Positions 36,983-45,268 of a DNA stretch of 64,000 nt are shown here, in pieces. The stretch's first letter is position 1; each line of letters opens with the position of its first letter. The notes under the pieces are model-generated. The model did not search any database. It had not been told where the DNA came from and was given only the letters and a program-made list of their open reading frames with translations. The position numbers and the translations under genes were made by a program. The DNA is from Terrirubrum flagellatum (lineage in GTDB: Bacteria; Pseudomonadota; Alphaproteobacteria; Rhizobiales; Beijerinckiaceae): the NCBI RefSeq assembly GCF_022059845.1, contig NZ_CP091851.1, positions 3,038,001 through 3,102,000 on the forward strand, given 5' to 3'.

Positions 36983-38662
36983 ATGAGCCGCCTCGCCGCC
37001 GCGAATCCCAATTCGTCGCATGATGTTGCCGCCCTAGCGGCCGAGATCGCCGCAGCCGCCGACGCGCTGCTCGCCGAGGCTGTCGCCGCCGTGCGCGCCC
37101 GCGTCCTCATCGACGGCAAACTGTCCGCCGAACAGCTCGAGATCGAACAGGCGGCGACGCATGGCCTCTCCTGGATCGCAACCTATGTCGAGTCGATCAG
37201 GCAGCTCGCGGCCTATGCCGACCGGATGCGCGCCGCCGGCCGCTTCGGCGCGACGGAAGAGCTGCTGACGCGCATCGGGCTCGGCGAATATTGCGCGCAG
37301 CTCCTTGGCGGCGTTCCCATGAGCCAGGGCGAGATCGTGCGCCTGTCCGCGCTTGGCCTGCCTGAACGCGCGATCGCCGCATTTGATTGCGAGGCCGTGC
37401 GCGCTGCTATCGCGGAAGGCAATACGCCGGAAAATCGCGCGGCGCTTGTTGCGGGTTTCGCGGACGCCCATGACGGACTCATCGGCGACGCCGGCCTCGA
37501 CGACACGCTCGTCGCGATCCGCGACGAGATGCGCAAATTCTGCGACGCGGAAGTCACGCCGCACGCGCATGAATGGCACTTGCGCAACGATTACATCCCG
37601 ATGGAGGTGATCGAGAAGCTCTCGGAGCTTGGCGTGTTCGGCCTGACATTGCCGGAAAATTACGGCGGCCTGGGTCTCGGCAAGGAATCCATGTGCGTCG
37701 TCTCCGAGGAGCTGTCGCGCGGCTATATCGGCGTCGGTTCGCTCGGCACGCGCTCCGAGATTGCAAGCGAACTCATCCTCGCCGGCGGCACCGAGGCGCA
37801 GAAAGATCGCTGGCTGCCGAAGATCGCATCAGGCGAAATCCTTCCGACCGCCGTCTTCACCGAGCCGAACACCGGCTCCGATCTCGCTTCGCTCAAGACG
37901 CGCGCGGTGCGCGACGGCGACGTCTACAAGGTGACGGGAAACAAGACGTGGATCACGCATCCCGTCCGCGCCGACGTGATGACCATGCTGGTGCGCACCA
38001 ATCCGAACGAGCCCGGCTATAAGGGCCTTTCCATCCTGCTCGCGGAAAAGCCGCGTGGCACGGACGAAGACCCCTTCCCCGCAAAGGGCATGAGCGGCGG
38101 CGAGATCGAGGTGCTGGGATATCGCGGCATGAAGGAGTTCGAGCTCTCCTTCGACGGCTTCGAGGTGAAGGCGGAAAATCTGCTCGGCGACGCCGAAGGC
38201 CAGGGCTTCAAGCAGCTCATGCAGACGTTTGAATCCGCGCGCATCCAGACGGCGGCGCGCGCGATCGGCGTGGCGCAGGCGGCGCTCGATCTTGGAATGC
38301 GCTACGCCAATGAACGCGTGCAGTTCGGCAAGAAGCTGATCGCTTTCCCGCGCGTCGCCGACAAGCTCGCGATGATGGCTGTCGAACTGACGATCGTCCG
38401 CCAGCTCACCTATCACGCAGCGCGGCAGAAGGATCAGGACAAGCGCTGCGATCTCGAAGCGGGCATGGCCAAGCTGCTCGGCGCGCGCGTCGCCTGGGCG
38501 GCGGCCGATAATGCGCTGCAGATCCATGGCGGCAACGGATTTGCGCTGGAATATCCAATCAGCCGCGTGCTCTGCGACGCGCGCATCCTGAACATCTTCG
38601 AGGGCGCCGCAGAAATCCAGGCGCAGGTGATCGCGCGAAGGCTGCTCGAAGGTGGAAATTGA
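36983..38662 (+). CDS. mcd: (2S)-methylsuccinyl-CoA dehydrogenase
   Basis: A 559-residue acyl-CoA dehydrogenase, some 170 residues longer than ordinary family members because of a helical N-terminal region. That region (VRARVLIDGKLSAEQLEIEQ, TYVESIRQLAAYADRM) is a feature of Mcd in the ethylmalonyl-CoA pathway, which oxidises methylsuccinyl-CoA to mesaconyl-CoA with FAD. The catalytic core has FGLTLPENYGGLGLG, TEPNTGSDLAS, the QTAARAIGVAQAALD helix, and the C-terminal IHGGNGFALEYPISRVLCDARI. ecm and ccr in the same window support the assignment. GGGGGAGATCAGG precedes ATG 36983. Confidence 0.88.
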   Translation: MSRLAAANPNSSHDVAALAAEIAAAADALLAEAVAAVRARVLIDGKLSAEQLEIEQAATHGLSWIATYVESIRQLAAYADRMRAAGRFGATEELLTRIGLGEYCAQLLGGVPMSQGEIVRLSALGLPERAIAAFDCEAVRAAIAEGNTPENRAALVAGFADAHDGLIGDAGLDDTLVAIRDEMRKFCDAEVTPHAHEWHLRNDYIPMEVIEKLSELGVFGLTLPENYGGLGLGKESMCVVSEELSRGYIGVGSLGTRSEIASELILAGGTEAQKDRWLPKIASGEILPTAVFTEPNTGSDLASLKTRAVRDGDVYKVTGNKTWITHPVRADVMTMLVRTNPNEPGYKGLSILLAEKPRGTDEDPFPAKGMSGGEIEVLGYRGMKEFELSFDGFEVKAENLLGDAEGQGFKQLMQTFESARIQTAARAIGVAQAALDLGMRYANERVQFGKKLIAFPRVADKLAMMAVELTIVRQLTYHAARQKDQDKRCDLEAGMAKLLGARVAWAAADNALQIHGGNGFALEYPISRVLCDARILNIFEGAAEIQAQVIARRLLEGGN

Positions 38663-38707
38663 TTTGACGCGCTGCGGTTTCAGCAACGCAGCGCGCCATA
38701 GATATTC

Positions 38708-38998
38708 TCACGCCGCCTTGCCGAACAGAATCACAGTGTCGGTGAACTCGCGCTCATGCGGAGCAAGCCGGCTTCTGCTCTCGTCGATCCAGCTTGCGAT
38801 CTTGACGACCCGTCCTGTCTTGCCCTGTCCATCGATCGGCGCGTCAGGCTCCACGATGCTGAGACCGTTTTCATTAATGAAGAAGGTATGCTCGCCGAAC
38901 AGTTCATTGAATTGCGGCATGGCCGGATGAGTCTCCGGCAAAGGCTGGGCGTCGAACTGGCTGAGCGTCTGGTTGATGCGCGTGGGATTCAGCTTCAT
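38708..38998 (-). CDS. hypothetical protein
   Basis: A 96-residue soluble acidic protein I do not recognise by name. It reads as a compact alpha/beta domain: NPTRINQTLSQFDAQPLPE, FNELFGEHTFFINENGLSIVEP, KTGRVVKIASWIDESRSRL, TDTVILFGK. It resembles small conserved alphaproteobacterial proteins of unknown function. ATG 38998 has AAGGA upstream and starts the plausible coding part; the open frame beyond is intergenic repeat. Convergent with mcd. Confidence 0.7.
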   Translation of the reverse strand: MKLNPTRINQTLSQFDAQPLPETHPAMPQFNELFGEHTFFINENGLSIVEPDAPIDGQGKTGRVVKIASWIDESRSRLAPHEREFTDTVILFGKAA

Positions 38999-39192
38999 CG
39001 CAGATTCCTTGCAGGGTGGCGGAGAAGATGCTCGATACGCTGACGCATGAGTCGTATTGCCGGAATCCGGCGATCGTCTGAAGACGATGCGGTCATTTGG
39101 CGACGCCACCGCGTCGCAAATGTGCGGCGATGCTCGCCTCTCCGCGACAACAGCGCTTTGCGGAGCGCCTCCCGCATTCGGACGGCGCCCTG

Positions 39193-39329
39193 GATCACGC
39201 CGCATTTTGATTGAATCAATCAAAATGCGGGAACGTGATCGATTCCAAAAGTTTAGAGCATGGCTTTTACAGCGCGAACGCTAGCGTTCGTTGCGGAAAA
39301 ACCGGTTCCCACTTTTCGCGCCATGCTCT
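39193..39329 (+). repeat. dispersed two-palindrome element, copy 2
   Basis: Same layout as copy 1 (9915-10029): GATCACG-CCGCATTTTGATTG palindrome, then AGAGCATGGC ... GCCATGCTCT. It has a ~20-bp insert with a GCGAACGCTAGCGTTCG palindrome after the second arm, which copy 1 lacks and copy 3 has. It sits between the hypothetical gene and the methyltransferase. Confidence 0.9.
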
Positions 39330-39410
39330 TACGCCATCATTTGCGCTATCATCGTGAAAACGCGTCGCGACGGATCGCTCTTATCGCGACAGCCAACGGG
39401 AGAAACGCCA

Positions 39411-40091
39411 ATGGACAGGGCAGAACTTGGCAAAAGAGCTGCATCCGGGACGATCAAGTTCATCATTGCACTGGCCATTCTTGTGATTCCGCTCGCCGGA
39501 CTCACAGTATGGACGCCATGGCTGTTCTGGGCGCACTTCTCGCTCTGGTCGGCTCTCCTCACCTGGTATTTCTACATCGTCGATCCGGCGTTGCTTGAGC
39601 GGCGCCTGCGCGGCGGACCGACCGCCGAAACGGAGCCGGCGCAGAAGCGTATCCAGCTCGCCATCTCGATCGTGATGATCGCAACAATCCTGATCGCCGC
39701 GCTCGATTGCCGTTTCGCTTGGTCGACGGCGCCGCGCGCGGCGATCATCCTCGGCCACATCTTCATTGCAATCGGCTTCCTCGCGGTGACTTATGTACTG
39801 CGAGCCAACACGTTCGCCGCGGCGACGATCGGCGTCGCCGAAAACCAGACCGTCATCTCGACGGGGCCTTACGCGATCGTGCGGCATCCCATGTACGCTG
39901 TAGCAACGCCGATCTTTCTCGGCATTCCGCTCGCGCTCGGCTCCTGGTGGGCGTTGCTGCTCGCACCCTTCGTCATCTGGCTGCTCGCCGCGCGGCTCCT
40001 CGACGAGGAAGCCTATCTCGTGCGAAATCTCCCCGGCTATCAGGACTATCGTGAGAAGGTTCGCTTCCGGCTCGCGCCCGGATTGTGGTGA
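39411..40091 (+). CDS. isoprenylcysteine carboxyl methyltransferase-like membrane protein
   Basis: A 226-residue integral membrane protein with about six helices and the ICMT/PEMT C-terminal signature: STGPYAIVRHPMYA (about 152-165) with the SAM-binding RHP, then GIPLALGSWWALLLAP and the LLDEEAYLVRNLPGYQDYREKVRFRLAP end, whose E-E-x-x-L pattern is catalytic in the family. Bacterial members methylate unknown small lipids or amines. CGGGAG lies before ATG 39411. Its stop overlaps the next start (ATGA). Confidence 0.85.
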   Translation: MDRAELGKRAASGTIKFIIALAILVIPLAGLTVWTPWLFWAHFSLWSALLTWYFYIVDPALLERRLRGGPTAETEPAQKRIQLAISIVMIATILIAALDCRFAWSTAPRAAIILGHIFIAIGFLAVTYVLRANTFAAATIGVAENQTVISTGPYAIVRHPMYAVATPIFLGIPLALGSWWALLLAPFVIWLLAARLLDEEAYLVRNLPGYQDYREKVRFRLAPGLW

Positions 40092-40444
40092 TGATGACGG
40101 GCGACGATCTCAGGCGAATGGCGCTGGCGCTTGAGGGCACGACGGAGACGCCGCATTTCGACCGCGTGGCGTTCAAGGTCTCGCGCATCTATGTCACGCT
40201 CGCCGCCGACGGCCGCAGCGCGAATTTCAAATTCACGCCTGATGAGCAGGAGTTCAACTGTATGATGGCGCCGGAAGCCTTCTCCGCTCTGCCGAACGCC
40301 TGGGGCCGGCAGGGATGGACGGAGGGAAAGCTGGCGGAGATGAGCGCCGAACGGCTGAATTACGCACTGAGCACGGCATGGACGCACGCCGTTGCGAAGA
40401 AAGCAAGTAAACGCGCGATGCAATCTACCGGCGGACGCCGCTAG
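40091..40444 (+). CDS. MmcQ/YjbR family protein
   Basis: A 117-residue protein of the YjbR/MmcQ fold (CyaY-like). It begins with TGDDLRRMALALEGTTETPHFDRVAFKVSRIYVTL, where the ETPHFDR motif is diagnostic, and continues NFKFTPDEQEF, then GWTEGKLAEMSAERLNYALSTAWTHAVAKK. Members are predicted DNA-binding proteins without proven function. ATG 40091 overlaps the upstream stop by 4 bp; the adjacent ATG 40094 is as likely. Confidence 0.82.
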   Translation: MMTGDDLRRMALALEGTTETPHFDRVAFKVSRIYVTLAADGRSANFKFTPDEQEFNCMMAPEAFSALPNAWGRQGWTEGKLAEMSAERLNYALSTAWTHAVAKKASKRAMQSTGGRR

Positions 40445-40472
40445 AGCAGGATGAATTTGGCTCGAATCCTTC

Positions 40473-40580
40473 CGCCGTCATCCCGGGACGCGCGCAGCGC
40501 GGGCCCGGGACCCATTGAGCCACTGCACAATTGTCTGGGTTCCGGGCTCGCGCCTTCGGCGCGCCCCGGAATGACGGCGG
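40473..40580. repeat. GTCAT/ATGAC double-hairpin repeat, copy 5
   Basis: CCGCCGTCATCCCGGGACGC opens it and CCCCGGAATGACGGCGG closes it, the outermost bases pairing over 100 nt. The left arm folds CGCGCGCAGCGCG and the right GGCTCGCGCCTTCGGCGCG. It lies between the convergent YjbR and small membrane genes. Confidence 0.85.
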
Positions 40581-40607
40581 AAATATTCAAAGCTAATCTC
40601 ATCGCCT

Positions 40608-40775
40608 CTAAGACACCGCTGACGGATTGGGCGCGCCGGAGAAGTAGAACAGATAAGCGATCAGAAAGACGATCGCCGCGCCGATCACGCCCAGAGCCAG
40701 CACTTTCCAGACATTGTGGCCTGTCACGCCCTGACGCGCGCGTGTGACGTCATTCCTTGCTTCCTCATCCAGCAT
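40608..40775 (-). CDS. hypothetical small single-helix membrane protein
   Basis: A 55-residue protein: a charged N-terminus (LDEEARNDVTRARQG), one clear membrane helix (VLALGVIGAAIVFLIAYLFYF) and a short polar end (SGAPNPSAVS). No family recognised. ATG 40775 is chosen because the frame beyond reads through the two-palindrome repeat. The coding nature is supported only by the helix and charge layout. Confidence 0.5.
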   Translation of the reverse strand: MLDEEARNDVTRARQGVTGHNVWKVLALGVIGAAIVFLIAYLFYFSGAPNPSAVS

Positions 40776-40870
40776 TGCGCCATTCCCGTTCGAGCGAACG
40801 CGTTCATCTTTGCGCGCGCCCTCTTGAGAACGAATCGCGCTGCAGCTTGTTCCGGAACGTGGAGCCGCGA

Positions 40871-41009
40871 GAGCATGGCGCGAAAAAGTGGGAACCGGTT
40901 TTTCCGCGACGAACGCTAGCGTTCGCGCTGCAAAAAGCCATGCTCTCAACTTTTGGAATCGATCACGTTCCCGCATTTTGATTGATTCAATCAAAATGCG
41001 GCGTGATCT
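40871..41009 (-). repeat. dispersed two-palindrome element, copy 3 (inverted)
   Basis: The same element as copies 1 and 2 on the opposite strand: GAGCATGGCGCGAAAAAGTG at the left, GCGAACGCTAGCGTTCG-type insert as in copy 2, and the CCGCATTTTGATTGATTCAA palindrome with GATCACG/CGTGATC at the right. Only 1.5 kb separate it from copy 2, so the pair forms a long inverted repeat around 39193-41009. Confidence 0.9.
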
Positions 41010-41034
41010 AGTGAATCTGCCGGAATATCTTCAG

Positions 41035-42018
41035 CTATTTGCCGCGCCTGGCGCGATAGGCGGCCAGCAGCGCCTTGCCGTCCCCGCCGGCGTCGGCCGT
41101 CCACTTCGCGAGAACATCGGCGGCGGCCTCGCGCAGCGTCTGCATCACCTCGACGGGCGGCTTTGCGATCGACATGCCGTTGTCGCGCATGCGGACGTAA
41201 TTGGCGTCAACGCGGCCATTCATCGCCGCCCATTGCCGCTCGCTGACCTCCTTGCCGATGCGCTCGATCTCGGCGCGCGCGTCCGCGTCCAGCGCATTCC
41301 ACTTTTCAAGATTGACAGTCGCAAAGCTGAGCGGCACGGCGTAGCCAATTTCGCTGAAATATTTCAGATGACGCCAGAGGCTGCGTCCGGCGCCGCCGTC
41401 GCCGGACGACAGCACAGCGTTGAATTCGCCGCTCGCGAGCTTGCCTTCGAGATCGGCGAAAGACACGATCTCGGCCTTTGCGCCGATGCGCCCGAAAAGC
41501 TGCGTCCCGGTCGCGTCGAAGGTGCGGATGCGCAGAGCCTTCAACGCCTCGGAGCCGCCAAGAGGCGCTGAGGACCAGACGCCGGACGCAGGCCATGGCG
41601 AGACATAGAGCAGCTTCTGGCTGCGCTTCGCGAACATCTCGTGATAACGCGCCTCGGCGATTTCAAACAACGCCTTCGCGTCGGCGGCGTCGGCCGTCAC
41701 GAACGGCAGCGACGACAGCAGGAACCAGGGTCCGGCGCCGCCAAGCGCGCCGCCGAAACTGTTCGCCATCTCGAAACGGCCGGCGGCGACGGCGTCGACC
41801 TGTTCGGACGATTTCAATCCCGATTTCGCATCGGGGACCGGCGTGATCGAGAGCTTGCCGCCAAGTCGCTCCGCGACGAGTTTCGCAAACAGCGCGTCAG
41901 CCTCGCCGGGCAGCGAACTCGCGGGATATTCGTTGATAACGCGCCATGCCTGCTGCGCGCGAAGCTCCGTCGTCGCCGCGAGAGCCGCGACGACGAGAGC
42001 GACGATCCATTGAATCAT
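41035..42018 (-). CDS. TRAP transporter substrate-binding protein, DctP family
   Basis: A 327-residue exported binding protein. The signal peptide (VALVVAALAATTELRAQQ) is cleaved near residue 22. The DctP body includes EYPASSLPGEADALFAKLVAERLGG, FEMANSFGGALGGAGPWFLLSSLPF, and ALKALRIRTFDATGTQLFGRIGA, where the arginine (IRTF) is the expected carboxylate ligand. No TRAP permease is near. It starts 12 bp after the cpdB-like gene on the same strand, so both are probably one operon, perhaps salvaging nucleotide-derived compounds; that link is inference. Confidence 0.87.
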   Translation of the reverse strand: MIQWIVALVVAALAATTELRAQQAWRVINEYPASSLPGEADALFAKLVAERLGGKLSITPVPDAKSGLKSSEQVDAVAAGRFEMANSFGGALGGAGPWFLLSSLPFVTADAADAKALFEIAEARYHEMFAKRSQKLLYVSPWPASGVWSSAPLGGSEALKALRIRTFDATGTQLFGRIGAKAEIVSFADLEGKLASGEFNAVLSSGDGGAGRSLWRHLKYFSEIGYAVPLSFATVNLEKWNALDADARAEIERIGKEVSERQWAAMNGRVDANYVRMRDNGMSIAKPPVEVMQTLREAAADVLAKWTADAGGDGKALLAAYRARRGK

Positions 42019-42030
42019 CTCCGAAGCGCC

Positions 42031-43995
42031 TCAGAACACCAGCTTGTACTTGATGAATCCGTCCTGCCCGTCGCCGACAAGAGAGGCCTTCAAGGTCTTC
42101 GGCAGGAAGTCCTTCGCCTTCGGGCCTGTAAGGAAAGTGACGTTCGTTGTCGCCGGCAAGGCTGCGAACACCCAGTTGCCGTCCGCCGTCGGATTCACCG
42201 TCTTCTCCTCGATGAGATAGCGCATGATCACATCGCGATTCATGTCGGGCGCCTCGAAGACGACGGTCGTCTTGGTGCCGGGGAAATTGCCGCCGCCGGA
42301 CGCGCGATAATTGTTGGTGACGACGATAAACTCCTGCGCATCCGCCACCGGCTTGCCGTCGAATTTGAGATCGACGATGCGCTTCGCGTCAGGCGCAACG
42401 ACCTTGCCCTCGACATCGAACATCGACGGCTGCGACACGTCGATCGCATAGGTGATGCCGTCGATGACGTCGAAATTGAAAGCCGGAAACGCATCGTTGA
42501 GCAGCGGCTGCTCCTCGGTCTTTGCGGGATCGATGCGGTTGAACATGCCGGCCGAACGCTCGAGCCAGCCGCGCAGCTGCGCGCCATTCACCTTCACGAT
42601 CTGCAGCGTGTTGGGATAGATGTAGATGTCGGCAAGATCCTTGATTGCGATCGGACCTGGCGGAATGTCGGTGAAATAATTCGGACCGCCGCGGCCGCCC
42701 GCCTTGAACGGCGCCGCTGCAGACAGGATCGGCAGCTTGGCGTAGGGCGTGTTCACGATCCATTGCTTCGCGTACCAGAGCTGCGCGTTCGACACGATCT
42801 GCACGGAAGGATCGTCGGCGACGAGCGCGAAATAGCTGGTGATCGGCGCGGCCGTCGCGCTCACCGGCGTGCGCACGTAAGCCAGAGTCGCTTCGTGATC
42901 CGTCTTCACCGCAGCCATGACGCCGGCGTCGGCATCAGCCTTGGAGACGATCTTGCGATCGGGCGTGCGCTCATAGATCGGCTTGGGATCGACCTTGAAA
43001 TCGGCGATGGCCCAGGCGTTTCCGCGCTTCTCCAGATCGAGGTCGATGATGCCGAGATGAGAGCCCCAGAAACCGGGCTGGATCGCCGGCTTGCCGTTGA
43101 GCGAGCCCTTCTTGTTGTCGACGCCGGGAATATTGTCGAAGGCGCGATTGCCCGGAAACACCAGATGCTGGTGGCCGGTGAGGATCACATCGACGCCGTC
43201 GACCATGGAGAGATAGAGCGCCGCATTCTCCTCGCCGCCCTTGCGCTCGCCGCCGGCGATGCCGGAATGACAGAGCGCGACGACGAGATCGACATTCTGC
43301 TGGCGCAGCTCCGGCACATATTTCTTCGCCGCGTCGACGATGTCGATCGCCGTCGCCTTGCCTTCGAGATTGCCCTTGTCCCATTGCGCGATCTGCGGCG
43401 GCACGAAACCGATGACGCCGAGCTTCAGTTTCTGCCTGGCGCCGGCGTCATCCTCGAATTCGCGCTCGACCACGATCCAGGGTTTGAGGAGCGGCTTGCC
43501 GTCGGCCTTGAACACGTTGGCGCAGACGAGCGGGAAATTCGCGGCGGCGCAGCCATTTTCGAGATAATCGAGGCCGTAATTGAATTCATGATTGCCGAGC
43601 GTGCCGCAGGCGTAACCGAGCGTGTTCATCGCGGCGACCATCGGATGGGTGTCGCCCTTCTTCAGGCCCTTCTTGTAAGCCATGTAATCGCCGAGCGGAG
43701 AGCCCTGGATGAAATCGCCATTATCGAAGGTGATGCTGTTCTTCACTTCGGCGCGCGCGGCCTTGAGAAGCGTCGCGGTCTTGGCGAGGCCGACCGTGTC
43801 GTCGGCCGTGTCGCGGAAATAGTCGTAGGCCGCGACATTCACATGGATGTCGGTGGTCTCGAGAATGCGCAGCTTGAGGCGCGGCGACTGGGCGAGAGCC
43901 GCGGTCGGGAGGAGCGCCGCGGCGCTGGCGGCGGCGGCGCTGGCGATCATCTGGCGGCGATCCGGGTGGGAGGGGAGCTTGATTCGCTTTGACAT
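42031..43995 (-). CDS. cpdB: 2',3'-cyclic-nucleotide 2'-phosphodiesterase / 3'-nucleotidase
   Basis: A 654-residue periplasmic metallophosphoesterase. The N-terminus DRRQMIASAAAASAAALLP with cleavage after ALAQ is a Tat-like signal. The two-metal site motifs are TTDIHVN (about 46-52), DNGDFIQGSP, GNHEFNYG and TGHQHLVFPG, and the C-terminal 5'-nucleotidase domain begins near residue 380. The AYDYF insertion after the first motif marks CpdB rather than UshA; it hydrolyses 2',3'-cyclic nucleotides and 3'-nucleotides for phosphate and nucleoside salvage. ATG 43995 is chosen from homology; upstream codons are not coding-like. Followed by a DctP gene. Confidence 0.92.
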   Translation of the reverse strand: MSKRIKLPSHPDRRQMIASAAAASAAALLPTAALAQSPRLKLRILETTDIHVNVAAYDYFRDTADDTVGLAKTATLLKAARAEVKNSITFDNGDFIQGSPLGDYMAYKKGLKKGDTHPMVAAMNTLGYACGTLGNHEFNYGLDYLENGCAAANFPLVCANVFKADGKPLLKPWIVVEREFEDDAGARQKLKLGVIGFVPPQIAQWDKGNLEGKATAIDIVDAAKKYVPELRQQNVDLVVALCHSGIAGGERKGGEENAALYLSMVDGVDVILTGHQHLVFPGNRAFDNIPGVDNKKGSLNGKPAIQPGFWGSHLGIIDLDLEKRGNAWAIADFKVDPKPIYERTPDRKIVSKADADAGVMAAVKTDHEATLAYVRTPVSATAAPITSYFALVADDPSVQIVSNAQLWYAKQWIVNTPYAKLPILSAAAPFKAGGRGGPNYFTDIPPGPIAIKDLADIYIYPNTLQIVKVNGAQLRGWLERSAGMFNRIDPAKTEEQPLLNDAFPAFNFDVIDGITYAIDVSQPSMFDVEGKVVAPDAKRIVDLKFDGKPVADAQEFIVVTNNYRASGGGNFPGTKTTVVFEAPDMNRDVIMRYLIEEKTVNPTADGNWVFAALPATTNVTFLTGPKAKDFLPKTLKASLVGDGQDGFIKYKLVF

Positions 43996-44310
43996 GGGGC
44001 GCTTCCGATACGCGTGGTCCGCATGGAGATTAACAAGCCGCTTCCGGCGGCGCATCGGGAATGTGGAGCGCCCAACGCCGCAGGCGCGCCGGAACAAGGG
44101 TTCCGGGCGGCGGAATCAGCGCCCGAGCGACAAGAACGAGCCGTTCGAACGACCGGCCGGGATGGGCCGAAAAGCCGCGAGGAGGCGCGCCACCGATCGG
44201 CCGACGGGCCCGATCAGCTCGAAATAGCAGGCAAAATCAGCATTTTCCGTGATTGGGAACGGATTGTCGCAGGGCCGCCGGCGATGGTTGAGGCCGCTCG
44301 AATTCCCTCG

Positions 44311-44339
44311 TTGACGGATACGATCGGGCCGCCTAAAAG
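44311..44339 (+). promoter_or_regulatory. sigma70-type promoter of tRNA-Ala
   Basis: TTGACG (44311-44316), 17-bp spacer and TAAAAG (44334-44339), with the start predicted about 11 bp before the tRNA. Confidence 0.6.
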
Positions 44340-44356
44340 CCGCCCAACCCGGGAAC

Positions 44357-44432
44357 GGGGCTGTAGCTCAGCTGGGAGAGCGCCGCAATCGCACTGCGGA
44401 GGTCAGCGGTTCGATCCCGCTCAGCTCCACCA
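44357..44432 (+). tRNA. tRNA-Ala (CGC)
   Basis: A 76-nt cloverleaf with encoded CCA. The acceptor stem begins GGGGCTG, the D arm is AGCTCAGCTGGGAGAGC, the anticodon stem-loop is CCGCA-ATCGCAC-TGCGG with anticodon CGC (codon GCG), and the T arm is CAGCGG-TTCGATC-CCGCT. G3-T70, the alanine identity pair, is visible as G in the acceptor opposite T. No integrase or repeated tRNA 3' end is seen nearby. Confidence 0.95.
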
Positions 44433-44650
44433 CCCGGTCCGCGCTCCCAGCCTCTTCGTCCTGCTTTCTAAAATTCGGCGGATTTTCCGCGGGTTAGCTC
44501 TCCCAATTTCGGTCTGCGACGCCTCGAAACGCGGCATTCGACGACTTTGCGCGCAGAATGCGCGTGCGGTCTCTGGCGATATTTTCGCGTGTCCTGGAAT
44601 GCTAAGAGGGCATCGTTTTCGCCGTGAAAACACCGCACGCCCTTCGCGAT

Positions 44651-45268
44651 TCAGTTGTGCTTCAGGCTGAGGTCCGCTGCCGCGTAGCGACAGACTGCAG
44701 CGATCTCCTTGTCGGCCTTGTCGAGCGAGACCTTGAAGTTGCGTTTGCGCAGCCCGGTGATGGCCGCCCGCGTCGTATGAGCCAGCCAGCCCGTTGCGGC
44801 CGTCAGCTCCTCGATGGTCGCGCCCTCGGTCCGCAGCATCAGGTCGACCACCACAGCGAGCTTGGTGTTCGCCCGCGGCGGCGCGAGTTGGCGGCCAGGC
44901 GCCGCGGCGACGGCGTCCGAAGAACCCACGCCGACGCCGTCGGCCAGCTTTGCCAGACCCGCCTTGCCTTCCCGGGCACGCTCTTCAGAGGAGCCGCCAT
45001 CGTCGCCCGCCTCGTCCTCCACCGCGATCGCTTTCAGCCCCGCGACCGTCAGTTTGAGTGCAAAGCCCCGCCCCTCCTCATCGCGTCGCCAGACCGGCAT
45101 CTCCGCTTTCGCGCGAACCTCTTTGACGAGCGCCGCGCCGATCAGCTTCTCTGCAACCTTCTTCACCGCCACGCCCTTCAGCTGTTGCGATGCGACAAGG
45201 CAGCGATCATCGCGCTGGGCCGCCGCGCTCATCAGCACGAGCTGCGCATTCGACAATTTGATAGTCAT
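44651..45268 (-). CDS. DUF3489 domain-containing protein
   Basis: A 205-residue protein. The N-terminal ~70 residues are a helical domain (KLSNAQLVLMSAAAQRDDRCL, KKVAEKLIGAALV) of a type seen at the start of these proteins. A variable Ala/Gly linker leads to the C-terminal DUF3489 domain, a winged-helix-like segment (TKLAVVVDLMLRTEGATIEE, TGWLAHTTRAAITGLRKR). The family is frequent in alphaproteobacterial mobile regions and has no proven function. CAGGAG lies 7 bp before ATG 45268. Its position after tRNA-Ala fits a former integration site, but no other mobile gene is here. Confidence 0.82.
   Translation of the reverse strand: MTIKLSNAQLVLMSAAAQRDDRCLVASQQLKGVAVKKVAEKLIGAALVKEVRAKAEMPVWRRDEEGRGFALKLTVAGLKAIAVEDEAGDDGGSSEERAREGKAGLAKLADGVGVGSSDAVAAAPGRQLAPPRANTKLAVVVDLMLRTEGATIEELTAATGWLAHTTRAAITGLRKRNFKVSLDKADKEIAAVCRYAAADLSLKHN

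Noticed and set aside
41641-43992. Open plus-strand frame of 783 codons
   Set aside because: It lies opposite the cpdB-like and DctP genes and its translation is Arg/Asp/His-rich without motifs; it is a GC-driven shadow.
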